Shown here piece after piece: positions 1 to 6,952 of a DNA stretch of 28,805 bases. The DNA is from a virus: IMG/VR virus record IMGVR_UViG_3300023176_001882, positions 1-28,805 of that record, one strand, 5' to 3'. Made by a program: the position numbers and the translations under genes. Within the stretch, counting starts at the first letter, position 1. Every line of letters starts with the position of its first letter. Below the pieces are notes generated by a model that saw only the letters and a program-made list of their open reading frames with translations, did no database searches and had not been told where the DNA came from.

Positions 1-108
1 CTCTGCTGGCTTACCTGGTGCTGCTGGTTGTGCTGGCTCTGCTGGCTTACCTGGTGCTGCTGGTTGTGCTGGCTCTGCTGGCTTACCTGGTGCTGCTGGT
101 TGTGCTGG
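1..108 (-). repeat. Three perfect 36-bp tandem repeats, in frame
   Basis: Positions 1-36, 37-72 and 73-108 are identical 36-bp units inside the minus-strand gene. They encode a 12-residue Pro/Ala-rich unit (PAQPAAPGKPAE). The array reaches the window edge, so its true copy number is unknown. Perfect identity at DNA level suggests recent expansion by slippage or recombination. Confidence 0.9.
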
Positions 109-2247
109 TGCTCCAGCCGCACCGCCTGCTGCCGCGCCTGCTTTGGCACCCGCTACCGCACCTGCCGCGGCACCTGCCGCTGCCCTGCCAATTGTACCTG
201 CCGCTTTACCTGCGGCCGCGGCACCTTTCTTAGCCATACCAGCAACTGCTTGCCCAATACGGCTAGTCATTCCTGGTTTTTTAGGTGCATCACCTGCTGG
301 CTGTGCACCTTGTGGTTGTGCTGGTTCTCCAGGTTGTGCTGGTTCTCCTGGTTGTGCTGGTTGTCCAGGTTGTGCTGGTTGTCCAGGTTGTGCTGGTTGT
401 CCAGGTTGTGCTGGTTCTCCAGGTTGTGCTGGTTCTCCAGGTTGTGCTGGTTGTGCTGGTTCTCCTGGTTGTGCTGGTTGTCCAGGTTGTGCTGGTTCTC
501 CTGGTTTAGGAGTGGCGCCGGTGGAAGGGACTTGAGCACCAGGTGCTCCGTCGACCTCTGCAGACCCCCCGTCACCACTAGTACCGCCGTCCTGATCAGG
601 CTTTGCTGCTGATGCAGGCTTTTCAAATTCAATGTTTGCTTGTTGTGCCACTGATTGCATACCAGTGTCATCTAGTCCTGCAGACTGTAGTACACCAAAT
701 ACTGATGCGGCATCTGTTGGCTTACCTGCCTTGGACCACATCTGATTCAGTTTACGTGCAGTAATCTGTTGGCCTAGTTCTTTGCCTACTGCTTTAGCGC
801 CTTTGGCTACTGCTGCTGCACCTTTCTTAAGAGCGCCGCCTGCGGCTCTAATATCCTTACCAAGACCTTGTTCCCATCCTTTCTTAGCAAAATTCTTAAC
901 ACTATCCCAACCAAGTTCATTAACAATATGACGTTCTGATTCTGTTAGTGCTAAACCGGCAAGATACTTAACATATATTGTTTCATATATTGCGGTAGTA
1001 TTATCGTATGCAACACTTTGGTTTAATATTTCTGGAAATCGGATTACACGTCTAATTATATCTGTTACGTCGGCTTCTATTCCTATATTGCTGCCAGCAA
1101 CTTCTCTTGCTAATGCACTAGCTGCTTGTCTAATTTCTCTCTCACCTGTTAATCCTTGGCTAACAAGATCTTGTAATTTGTCCATTGGAATATTGTATTG
1201 ACTAAATGTGTCTGCGGCTGCTGATGCTGCACTTGCGGCTGCATTGCCGGCGCCACCAGCCATTGCATCTGCTGCTTGCTGAGCAGCATCCATGTTACCT
1301 AGTTGCTCTGGATTTAATAATTCCTTTGGTACTGCTATACCATTAATTTCTGTGGGTACTCCACCCTGTGATGCGAAATTTAAGCTGCTGGTATCCTCGA
1401 TACCCATTTGTGCGGCTAGTTCTCTAGCCTGTGCAGCTTCAGCTCTTAGTTGTGCACCAATATCGTTTACACGACTAGGATCAACACCCACTTTTTGTGC
1501 AACTTGTGCTAATTGTTCTGGATCATCAGCGGCGGCGGCCATTGCATTAACATCGCCACCAAAGAAATCTTTAATACCGTCAACTGCTTTACCAGCAAGG
1601 AAACCAGCTACCGCTGTCTTGGCTGATTTACCAACTGCTGTACTTAGTTTTTCTCCTGCTAGTAGGTCGTTACCCATACGCAACAGAAAACCAGCGGCTG
1701 CACCACCTGCTGGACCTGCGGCAATGGATGCCGCTGCTGTTAACAAACCTACAGCAAACTTTGCGGCTCCTGGGTGTGCTTTTGCAGCATCGCTCAGTTT
1801 TAAAACAATCTGGTTAACTTTGGAATCTTTACCGCCAAGTTTGTCATACATGTCCTTCTTGGCTTTTTCAAATGCGGCGTCAATGTTTTTAACAGGAGTC
1901 GTGTCCTGTATCATTCTGCCCAATTCGTTTATTTTTTTATTGACTTGTCTAACAATGTCGGCACCAACTTTAACTGTACCGGCTACGGCGGCTCCAGCAC
2001 TTGCTGCTGCATTTCCTGCTTTACCTAAACCAGTTTGGAATTCACCAGAGTTAATAGCATATTCTTCTGCACTGGTAAAAAGAGTGTTAATTTGCTGAGA
2101 AGTCAGCTCTGCTTCAAAGAGGTACTTATTTGTCTCTATAAGCTCTACGACTTCGTCCCATTCTCTGAGATATTTTCTGGTATCTTCATTAAGCGTCTGC
2201 CAGACACTTTCAGTTAAAATGGACTTTGTATAATTATTGACTTTCAC
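1..2247 (-). CDS. Large repeat-rich probable virion structural protein (3' end outside window)
   Basis: I read an uninterrupted frame of 749 codons from a GTG at 2247 to the window edge, so the C-terminus is missing. The GTG is preceded by a good ribosome-binding site (GGGAG, reverse of 2252-2256) and overlaps the stop of the upstream gene. Residues 1-70 are ordinary charged helical sequence (TESVWQTLNEDTRKYLREW). Residues 70-300 hold several Ala/Gly-rich stretches, one of them possibly membrane-active (near 165-190). Residues about 582-644 are ten Pro-Gly-Glu/Gln-Pro-Ala-Gln hexapeptides, followed by an Ala/Gly/Lys tract, then 12-residue repeats (PAQPAAPGKPAE) at 714-749. I do not recognise a domain. 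Size, low complexity and position behind a late-type promoter suggest a virion component, but that is inference. Confidence 0.6.
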   Translation of the reverse strand, partial: MKVNNYTKSILTESVWQTLNEDTRKYLREWDEVVELIETNKYLFEAELTSQQINTLFTSAEEYAINSGEFQTGLGKAGNAAASAGAAVAGTVKVGADIVRQVNKKINELGRMIQDTTPVKNIDAAFEKAKKDMYDKLGGKDSKVNQIVLKLSDAAKAHPGAAKFAVGLLTAAASIAAGPAGGAAAGFLLRMGNDLLAGEKLSTAVGKSAKTAVAGFLAGKAVDGIKDFFGGDVNAMAAAADDPEQLAQVAQKVGVDPSRVNDIGAQLRAEAAQARELAAQMGIEDTSSLNFASQGGVPTEINGIAVPKELLNPEQLGNMDAAQQAADAMAGGAGNAAASAASAAADTFSQYNIPMDKLQDLVSQGLTGEREIRQAASALAREVAGSNIGIEADVTDIIRRVIRFPEILNQSVAYDNTTAIYETIYVKYLAGLALTESERHIVNELGWDSVKNFAKKGWEQGLGKDIRAAGGALKKGAAAVAKGAKAVGKELGQQITARKLNQMWSKAGKPTDAASVFGVLQSAGLDDTGMQSVAQQANIEFEKPASAAKPDQDGGTSGDGGSAEVDGAPGAQVPSTGATPKPGEPAQPGQPAQPGEPAQPAQPGEPAQPGEPAQPGQPAQPGQPAQPGQPAQPGEPAQPGEPAQPQGAQPAGDAPKKPGMTSRIGQAVAGMAKKGAAAAGKAAGTIGRAAAGAAAGAVAGAKAGAAAGGAAGAPAQPAAPGKPAEPAQPAAPGKPAEPAQPAAPGKPAE
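316..504 (-). repeat. Ten and a half 18-bp repeats coding for PG(E/Q)PAQ
   Basis: Ten 18-bp units plus one 9-bp half unit, based on TTGTGCTGG followed by TTCTCCAGG, TTCTCCTGG or TTGTCCAGG on the plus strand. On the coding (minus) strand they give Pro-Gly-Glu-Pro-Ala-Gln or Pro-Gly-Gln-Pro-Ala-Gln. Proline falls at every third residue with alternating Gly and Ala, which would favour a polyproline-II-like extended rod. The half unit shows that the array changes in 9-bp steps without leaving the frame. Confidence 0.9.
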
Positions 2248-2506
2248 CGCCTTCTCCCGTTTGACTTTCTTTAATTGCTTTTTTGATGCCACGGGAAAAC
2301 TTACTGGCGTCCTTACCACGTATGCTGTTAATCAGTCTGTTGGTAAGGTCTTTTGCGGTCTGCTCATCATAATGTATTTCGATCTGTTCGATTAAGTTAA
2401 TAGCACTTTTAATAACATGCTCACCACGATTTTCTACCACGTGGTTACGATCACGATCTACTGAAATCTGATTCAGTTCTTCTAAAATGCTTCTGCTTTT
2501 ACGCAC
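2234..2506 (-). CDS. Small charged phage protein of unknown function
   Basis: A 90-residue protein with a GTG start (MRKSRSILEELNQ) preceded by GGAG, and 24 bp behind a late-type box at 2531-2538. It is helical and highly charged, with no cysteines and no membrane segment. It has the look of a small protein conserved among T4-like marine phages, but I know no function for it. Its stop overlaps the GTG start of the next gene by 14 bases, so the two are probably translationally coupled and expressed late. Confidence 0.7.
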   Translation of the reverse strand: MRKSRSILEELNQISVDRDRNHVVENRGEHVIKSAINLIEQIEIHYDEQTAKDLTNRLINSIRGKDASKFSRGIKKAIKESQTGEGGESQ

Positions 2507-2530
2507 AATTAGTCTCCGTTGCTAATACAA

Positions 2531-2538
2531 GTATTTAT
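2531..2538 (-). promoter_or_regulatory. Late-type promoter box ATAAATAC
   Basis: On the minus strand GTGATAAATAC begins in the stop codon of the helicase gene and lies 24 bp before the GTG at 2506, with a GGAG ribosome site between. It matches the T4 late box (TATAAATA) at seven of eight positions when read as GATAAATA. It separates the replication genes from the structural gene. Confidence 0.6.
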
Positions 2539-3473
2539 CACTTTCTGCCTTTCAAAAATTCACGAAGTTGTAAACTCTGGCTAACGGCTTCTTGTGCGTC
2601 AGGTTCATCTGCTTTGATCACACTACTTCTTTTAAGTTGATCCATCAAAGTTGCTGTTTGTAATGCTTCTGCACCCTCTTCACCTTCTTCTAGATCCTCA
2701 ATTCTCAGTGTGTCTATGTTAAATTTTAAGTCCACTTTACTGCCAACACCGCTACTGCTACGTGTTTTCATAAATTGTACTTGATATCTACCACGTTCAC
2801 GCATTGCATTACTAGTAAAAATACCAATAACATTATCTGACGTATTAATTTTACTGATACCACCTGCAATATGGCTGTGATCATATTCTATTTCTTCTAC
2901 AGCACTACGTCCTAACTGTGATGCTGTTGCTAATAGTATGTTTCGTTCCATACTTAAATTACGTAATTCTTCAGATACAAATTTGTCTTTCACAAACAAA
3001 TTTTCTGCACTGATCTTTTTACTGATAGGCATCATTAAGTCCAAGTAGTCCACTAATAGTGCGTCTACTTTAATGCCACTCTGTATCTCATACTCACGTA
3101 AGAACACACGCAAGTCGTTGGCGCTAATACCACTAGGCATATACTTAACACGGAATTTGCCTTTGCCTTTGCCCTTCATACGAACTTTGAGATCAACATC
3201 ATCCATGTTCTTCATGATCTCCTTTGCCGCATAACCACTTACCATGCTGTCCAAACGCATGCTGATTAACTGCTCACTTAATTCCAAACTAACGTAAACT
3301 ACATTAAGCCCAGCCAATGCCCAGTTAACGCCCAGGTTTTGCAAAAACAAACTTTTACCACCACCACTGGGTGCGGCAAAAATAGTAATTTCGCCTCTGT
3401 TCAATCCACCATACAGTTTTTGATCAATACCTTTCCAGCCTGTACTTACTGCACCTGCTTGTGCTTTGATCAT
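2538..3473 (-). CDS. 41: Replicative DNA helicase gp41, C-terminal ATPase half
   Basis: The RecA-like motor domain of a DnaB/gp41 hexameric helicase, 311 residues. It begins STGWKGIDQKLYGGLNRGE and has Walker A PSGGGKS at residues 35-41, a LELSEQL motif near 63-69, Walker B VDYLD at 141-145 and the late arginine/beta-hairpin region around MRERGRYQVQFMKTRSSSG. The N-terminal collar domain is encoded by the separate upstream gene. Start and stop overlap as ATGA. This gene has its own consensus ribosome site AAGGAG (reverse of 3482-3487), eight bases before the ATG, and a stop in its own frame just upstream, so independent initiation is well supported. It unwinds DNA at the fork with primase gp61. 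Confidence 0.9.
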   Translation of the reverse strand: MIKAQAGAVSTGWKGIDQKLYGGLNRGEITIFAAPSGGGKSLFLQNLGVNWALAGLNVVYVSLELSEQLISMRLDSMVSGYAAKEIMKNMDDVDLKVRMKGKGKGKFRVKYMPSGISANDLRVFLREYEIQSGIKVDALLVDYLDLMMPISKKISAENLFVKDKFVSEELRNLSMERNILLATASQLGRSAVEEIEYDHSHIAGGISKINTSDNVIGIFTSNAMRERGRYQVQFMKTRSSSGVGSKVDLKFNIDTLRIEDLEEGEEGAEALQTATLMDQLKRSSVIKADEPDAQEAVSQSLQLREFLKGRK

Positions 3474-3916
3474 TCCAAACGCTCCTTAGGGTTTTCAAAA
3501 TATTCCAAACCCAAGTCTTTAATAAGACCAATCTGTGTTGCCGCTTTAACACGTTCTTCCACAGCACCATAATTTTTATTTTCTAAATCATCAGTGCTTT
3601 CAATGATGGCCTTTTCTAGTGCTTTGTGCTTACAAAATGTTTCAAATTCAGATAAGAACCAGTCCTGATGTTCCGGTGTTACATTTGCAATTGGTTCCAG
3701 TTCTACTTTACCAACGGCATTAATTTGTTCTATTGTGGGCAGTGTGTTATGCTCTTGTGTATGACTCTTAATGAAGTCTACCACAGGACGATATTTTCTG
3801 ATAAAGTGATCGCTATCCAGTATAGCCATGCAACGGCTAAACAAATCGCCATCCGATATTAAAAATTGCACAAACATGTGCTGAATTTCATCTGTATATT
3901 CTTTTATATCACTCAT
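3470..3916 (-). CDS. Helicase gp41, N-terminal domain as a separate protein
   Basis: A 148-residue protein (MSDIKEYTDEIQHMFVQFLI) resembling the alpha-helical N-terminal collar domain of gp41/DnaB helicases, including the typical early segment on a missing or limiting subunit cut (DGDLFSRCMAILDSDHF) and the phrase LGLEYFENPKERLE that in one-piece relatives would lead directly into the motor domain. Together with the next gene the length is 459 residues, close to T4 gp41 at 475. It overlaps the preceding SGNH gene by ATGA and the motor gene by ATGA. In the family this domain forms the collar and contacts primase. The pairing of the two pieces in one hexamer is inferred. Confidence 0.7.
   Translation of the reverse strand: MSDIKEYTDEIQHMFVQFLISDGDLFSRCMAILDSDHFIRKYRPVVDFIKSHTQEHNTLPTIEQINAVGKVELEPIANVTPEHQDWFLSEFETFCKHKALEKAIIESTDDLENKNYGAVEERVKAATQIGLIKDLGLEYFENPKERLE
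3482..3487 (-). promoter_or_regulatory. Ribosome-binding site for the split helicase motor half
   Basis: The minus strand reads AAGGAG eight bases before the ATG at 3473, inside the last codons of the N-terminal-domain gene. A TAA stop in the motor frame directly precedes it. This site shows that the two helicase pieces are separate translation products rather than one protein broken by a sequencing slip. Confidence 0.75.
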
Positions 3917-4761
3917 AAGTAGTTTCTTTTCTTCAGCTCAGTAATTATATATCTAGAAAACAGTTCATGACCTTTATCATTTGGATGATTATCATCAGGT
4001 CCTACTCTGTTTAAAAATTTTCCTTCAGGGTCAAAAATACTAACCATGTCTATTAAAATTTTATCATAAGGTAATAAATTCATCATGAGGTCTAGTGATT
4101 CTACACCACTGCTACTATAATGTAATTTTAAACACTGCGGGTCCATACCAGTTAGCAAATAGTTAATGTTGTTATGTTCTAAATAGTATACAAGTAATAA
4201 CAAACTTTTAAAATGGCGATTCAATAACTCATAATCATTTTCAACCAGTAGACTGTAATTTACTACACCTCGCTTGTATGCTTCGTCCTTCCTCATAGAT
4301 TCCATTTCTGATATAATTCTGTCATTTTCTGCATCCAGTTCTGGTGTACCTTGTTTGGTATGAATCACATCGTATGCTAAATCATAAGCATGATATCCTT
4401 CCATTTGGTCAGGATCTATATAATGTATTCTGCTAAGATATCCTGATTTATGAATTATCTCTTTCCTTGCAGGTTGGCTTACTTGTAAAATAAACATCCA
4501 ATCACTGATATCATCGTCTATGGATTTTAAGTGTTCTACAAACTGCATTGTTGTACGTACTAATCTATCAACTCCTGTGCCTGCCATTGCATGGTTAAAC
4601 AAAACAGAAAATAATGGAGATATTTTTTCAGGCCAAACAGTGCGTTGTCTCCATGGGGAACAATAAGTAAAATTCTTATATGTTATATCATGATTTTTCT
4701 CATCTTCTGGAAGTGGATTGGTTCCGTGTGTAAAACTACAGCCATTTGTATAAAGTTTCAT
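3913..4761 (-). CDS. SGNH/GDSL hydrolase-like protein inside the primosome gene cluster
   Basis: A 282-residue protein with the block I serine motif GCSFTHG (Ser9) at the N-terminus and the block V motif DDNHPNDKGH (Asp256, His259) near the C-terminus, as in SGNH-fold esterases and acyl hydrolases. There is no signal peptide, so action in the cytoplasm or on a virion is likelier than secretion. It sits between primase and helicase, overlapping both by ATGA. The last gene in the window (28429 onward) shares its C-terminal pattern (HEW/YYLE-NNINYL followed by D-x-x-HP-x-x-x-GH), so the phage has at least two paralogues. The substrate is unknown; a sugar or polysaccharide ester is one possibility. 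Confidence 0.7.
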   Translation of the reverse strand: MKLYTNGCSFTHGTNPLPEDEKNHDITYKNFTYCSPWRQRTVWPEKISPLFSVLFNHAMAGTGVDRLVRTTMQFVEHLKSIDDDISDWMFILQVSQPARKEIIHKSGYLSRIHYIDPDQMEGYHAYDLAYDVIHTKQGTPELDAENDRIISEMESMRKDEAYKRGVVNYSLLVENDYELLNRHFKSLLLLVYYLEHNNINYLLTGMDPQCLKLHYSSSGVESLDLMMNLLPYDKILIDMVSIFDPEGKFLNRVGPDDNHPNDKGHELFSRYIITELKKRNYL

Positions 4762-5732
4762 AACATTTTACTCTTAACTTCAATCTTTATTTTATTGTTA
4801 GTTGCATTTTGTATAATACTGTCCACTGTAGCTAATCTGCCGTATCGCATCACAGCATCAGCCGCATCTTTAACATCTGGAGCCCAATTAGGAAAACTTA
4901 CTTCCCAACCCAATGCTACTGCTTGTTCTATTAGCTCTTTGCCTGCATCATCTCTGTCAGGGCAGAGTATAACACGTTTACCCAGTTTGTCTATCAGATG
5001 TGCTTGCTCTGCTGTCACACTATTACCCAGTATGCTTACACCATCTATCAGTATAGCATCAAACACACCCTCAGTCACAATAACAATTTGCCGTTCACTC
5101 TCAGCAAACCTGTCCACATTAAAAACATAGCCACTTTGTAAGTTATGCAGATACTTGGGTGTCTTTTTGTCTGGCGGAGCAATATGTCTGCCAGTCCAAC
5201 CCACTAGCTCACCATTGTATGTGAAAGGCACAATTACACGTTTTCTGTTAGGCAAGTCGTCAAAGTGTAACAGTGGATAAATGCCAAGTAGTCCACGCTC
5301 ATTTGCGTAAACTTTTAATGGATTATTATCAGGCAAATCTTCAATATATTGTGCACTGTCAGGTAAATCCACTGTGTTAAATTTATTTGATGAGTAAACA
5401 TAGTCTGTGGGTGCGGCAACTTCTAGCTCTTCACTGTTCTTTAATAATTCTATTTGTACCTGATGTATGTCTTGCTTACTGGCACCCAGTCTTTCTGCCA
5501 AGTCTTTAAACTTTTTACCCAAGTGTGAGTTCATGTTCCAGCCTGTGGTATAACCGCAGTTAAAACAATGGTAACTTATCTTTGCACCACTCTCTATAAT
5601 ACCACCACGTTTACGGCTGTCTGTGCACATTGGACAATCAAGAGTGATCCACCCGCTGGGTGTACGAGTAGTACGCACCGGCAGGTTATGCATCACAAGG
5701 CTGTGTACAGAATCTACGACTTTATCTATCAT
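4758..5732 (-). CDS. 61: DNA primase, gp61-like
   Basis: A 324-residue DnaG-family primase. The N-terminal zinc-binding domain has CPMC (Cys33, Cys36) and CFNC (Cys56, Cys59). A middle RNA-polymerase-like segment carries KRVIVPFTYNGELVGWTGR. The Toprim domain has the acidic glutamate in VTEGVFDAILIDG (Glu221) and the metal-binding CPDRDDAGKE (Asp259, Asp261). It makes RNA primers for the lagging strand in association with gp41. The start at 5732 follows a consensus sigma70 promoter whose -10 ends only six bases upstream, with no ribosome site, so a leaderless message is predicted. The gene ends with an ATGA overlap into the SGNH gene. Confidence 0.93.
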   Translation of the reverse strand: MIDKVVDSVHSLVMHNLPVRTTRTPSGWITLDCPMCTDSRKRGGIIESGAKISYHCFNCGYTTGWNMNSHLGKKFKDLAERLGASKQDIHQVQIELLKNSEELEVAAPTDYVYSSNKFNTVDLPDSAQYIEDLPDNNPLKVYANERGLLGIYPLLHFDDLPNRKRVIVPFTYNGELVGWTGRHIAPPDKKTPKYLHNLQSGYVFNVDRFAESERQIVIVTEGVFDAILIDGVSILGNSVTAEQAHLIDKLGKRVILCPDRDDAGKELIEQAVALGWEVSFPNWAPDVKDAADAVMRYGRLATVDSIIQNATNNKIKIEVKSKML

Positions 5733-5738
5733 ACGAAT

Positions 5739-5767
5739 AGTATAATAGATTTATCTGTTTTTGTCAA
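5739..5767 (-). promoter_or_regulatory. Sigma70-type promoter for the primase operon
   Basis: TTGACA (reverse of 5762-5767), a 17-bp spacer, and TATACT (reverse of 5739-5744). Only ATTCGT separates the -10 from the ATG at 5732, so transcription would start at or next to the A of the start codon. Confidence 0.8.
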
Positions 5768-5770
5768 TGA

Positions 5771-6580
5771 CTAATTGCGTAACTGAATCTTTGAAATGCC
5801 GCCAGAAACGGGGTAATGAAGCACCCTGACCCAATTGCAATTTACAGTAAAAGTATCTACTATAATGTTGCCAGTAGTCTGTGGATCAGCAATATCAAGT
5901 GTGGATACAGTGAACCAGTCTGGACTTTCATCATCGCTGTCGGGGGTTGATGTTAAACAACTTGCTTGTATTTGAACTTGGCCAGTATATCCTGAAGCAT
6001 GGATTGCCATGGTGTGTTGTGCATAATCAAAATTTCTTTCCAGGTTACCGTACAGTGCACTGGTTACAAAACTGTTAGCGGCATCTCCTAGGATTGTATT
6101 ACCTGTTTGGATAAACACTTCTGTATTTTGTGTGGGTATAGGTTCCACACTGGCTTGATCACTGATTTCTATATCAAACTTCAGGTTATTATTTTGATCA
6201 GTAAAAACTGGTAAATCAGTTTGTTCTGTTTCACTACGAGTAATGTACAATGAATATAAACCTGCATCCACAGCACCCAAATCACTTTCAGGTAATACTA
6301 ATTTAACAACACCAACATCAGCAGTGTGCTCTAATGTTCTGCTAAAAATTCTTCTGCGAGTTGAAGGATTTACAACATGTGCTCTGAGGGTATCAGAAAA
6401 GACATTTTGTTTCTTTCTGTCACGATCTGTGATATGAAAGAATATTTCATTTGATAATCCTTTGTGTGCTTTTAATTTTCTGTTATTCATAGGTCTATTA
6501 TCCACGTACATTGAGGTAGTAGTTACAACTAAATTTATTTTATCTTCATACAGATAAAGTCTGTGATCACTTGAGCTCAT
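5771..6580 (-). CDS. Probable late virion structural protein
   Basis: A 269-residue, beta-rich protein beginning MSSSDHRLYLYEDKIN. Its first 130 residues look like an N-terminal baseplate/fibre-type beta domain (ITDRDRKKQN, SRTLEHTADVGVVKLVLPESDLGAVDAGLYSLYI, then PVFTDQNN). The second half (EVFIQTGNTILGDAANSF and later) resembles a virion-surface beta domain. I cannot name the family with certainty. A late-type promoter box lies four bases before the ATG and there is no ribosome site, which supports late expression and a leaderless message. A primase promoter begins just past its 3' end. Confidence 0.6.
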   Translation of the reverse strand: MSSSDHRLYLYEDKINLVVTTTSMYVDNRPMNNRKLKAHKGLSNEIFFHITDRDRKKQNVFSDTLRAHVVNPSTRRRIFSRTLEHTADVGVVKLVLPESDLGAVDAGLYSLYITRSETEQTDLPVFTDQNNNLKFDIEISDQASVEPIPTQNTEVFIQTGNTILGDAANSFVTSALYGNLERNFDYAQHTMAIHASGYTGQVQIQASCLTSTPDSDDESPDWFTVSTLDIADPQTTGNIIVDTFTVNCNWVRVLHYPVSGGISKIQLRN

Positions 6581-6584
6581 GTAA

Positions 6585-6593
6585 GTATTTATC
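6585..6593 (-). promoter_or_regulatory. Late-type promoter box GATAAATAC, four bases from the ATG
   Basis: The minus strand reads GATAAATAC-TTAC-ATG. The box matches T4 late promoters. In T4 the start point lies a few bases beyond the box, which here would fall on the start codon at 6580. No Shine-Dalgarno sequence is present. Confidence 0.65.
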
Positions 6594-6599
6594 TAGATT

Positions 6600-6890
6600 C
6601 TAGGCACGAACAAACTCGTACAATCCAGCCATATTTGCAGTTGCCAGAAAGTCCTCTTCTCTGAATCTGATCTGTCTTTCTCTGATCTGATAATCAAATA
6701 TAATGTAAAAACCTATGTCATCCATTAAACTAATGACATTCCTCACTAAAATATCCCTTCTCAAGTCACGCCTATACCTAACACTCTGTCTCCAAACCAT
6801 TTCTCTATAGGCGTCAATTTCGCGGTCGTTAGGATAACTATGTCCGAAAATTTCTATGATACGATCTTGTGGGAGGATTAGCTCGTACAT
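6600..6890 (-). CDS. Unknown small arginine-rich protein, late-expressed
   Basis: A 96-residue protein (MYELILPQDRIIEIFGHSYPNDREI) rich in Arg, Tyr and Ile, with repeated basic/acidic patches (RRDLRRDILVRN, YQIRERQIRFREEDF). There is no signal peptide or clear membrane segment. I do not recognise it. It follows a late-type box four bases before its ATG, without a ribosome site, in the same geometry as its downstream neighbour. A small virion or assembly protein is the likeliest class, by expression pattern only. Confidence 0.6.
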   Translation of the reverse strand: MYELILPQDRIIEIFGHSYPNDREIDAYREMVWRQSVRYRRDLRRDILVRNVISLMDDIGFYIIFDYQIRERQIRFREEDFLATANMAGLYEFVRA

Positions 6891-6894
6891 AATA

Positions 6895-6903
6895 ATATTT
6901 ATT
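6895..6903 (-). promoter_or_regulatory. Late-type promoter box AATAAATAT, four bases from the ATG
   Basis: The minus strand reads AATAAATAT-TATT-ATG into the gene starting at 6890. The 4-base gap is the same as at 6585 and 28425. It lies back to back with a plus-strand box at 6940-6947, making this 62-bp gap a divergent promoter region. Confidence 0.6.
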
Positions 6904-6939
6904 AAGAACCAAAGATATCAAACATTTACATTACGAATA

Positions 6940-6947
6940 ATAAATAA
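6940..6947 (+). promoter_or_regulatory. Late-type promoter box on the plus strand
   Basis: ATAAATAA followed by CTTTA and the ATG at 6953, with no ribosome site. This is the only late-type box seen facing right, and it serves the only plus-strand gene. Confidence 0.55.
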
Positions 6948-6952
6948 CTTTA

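Noticed and set aside
1-504. Tandem repeats that could suggest a CRISPR array
   Set aside because: Units are directly adjacent without unique spacers and are in frame inside a long gene.
143-535. Plus-strand frame rich in Cys, Gly and Pro
   Set aside because: It is the opposite-strand shadow of the repeat region; the minus frame is open for 749 codons with a proper start site.
1292-2098. 268-codon plus-strand frame
   Set aside because: Ser/Ala/Cys-rich composition without a ribosome site; it is antisense to the continuous minus-strand gene.
3470-3473. Programmed frameshift or sequencing slip joining the two gp41 parts
   Set aside because: No slippery heptamer is seen, the motor frame has a stop shortly upstream, and the motor half has its own AAGGAG site. 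A real assembly error still cannot be fully excluded.
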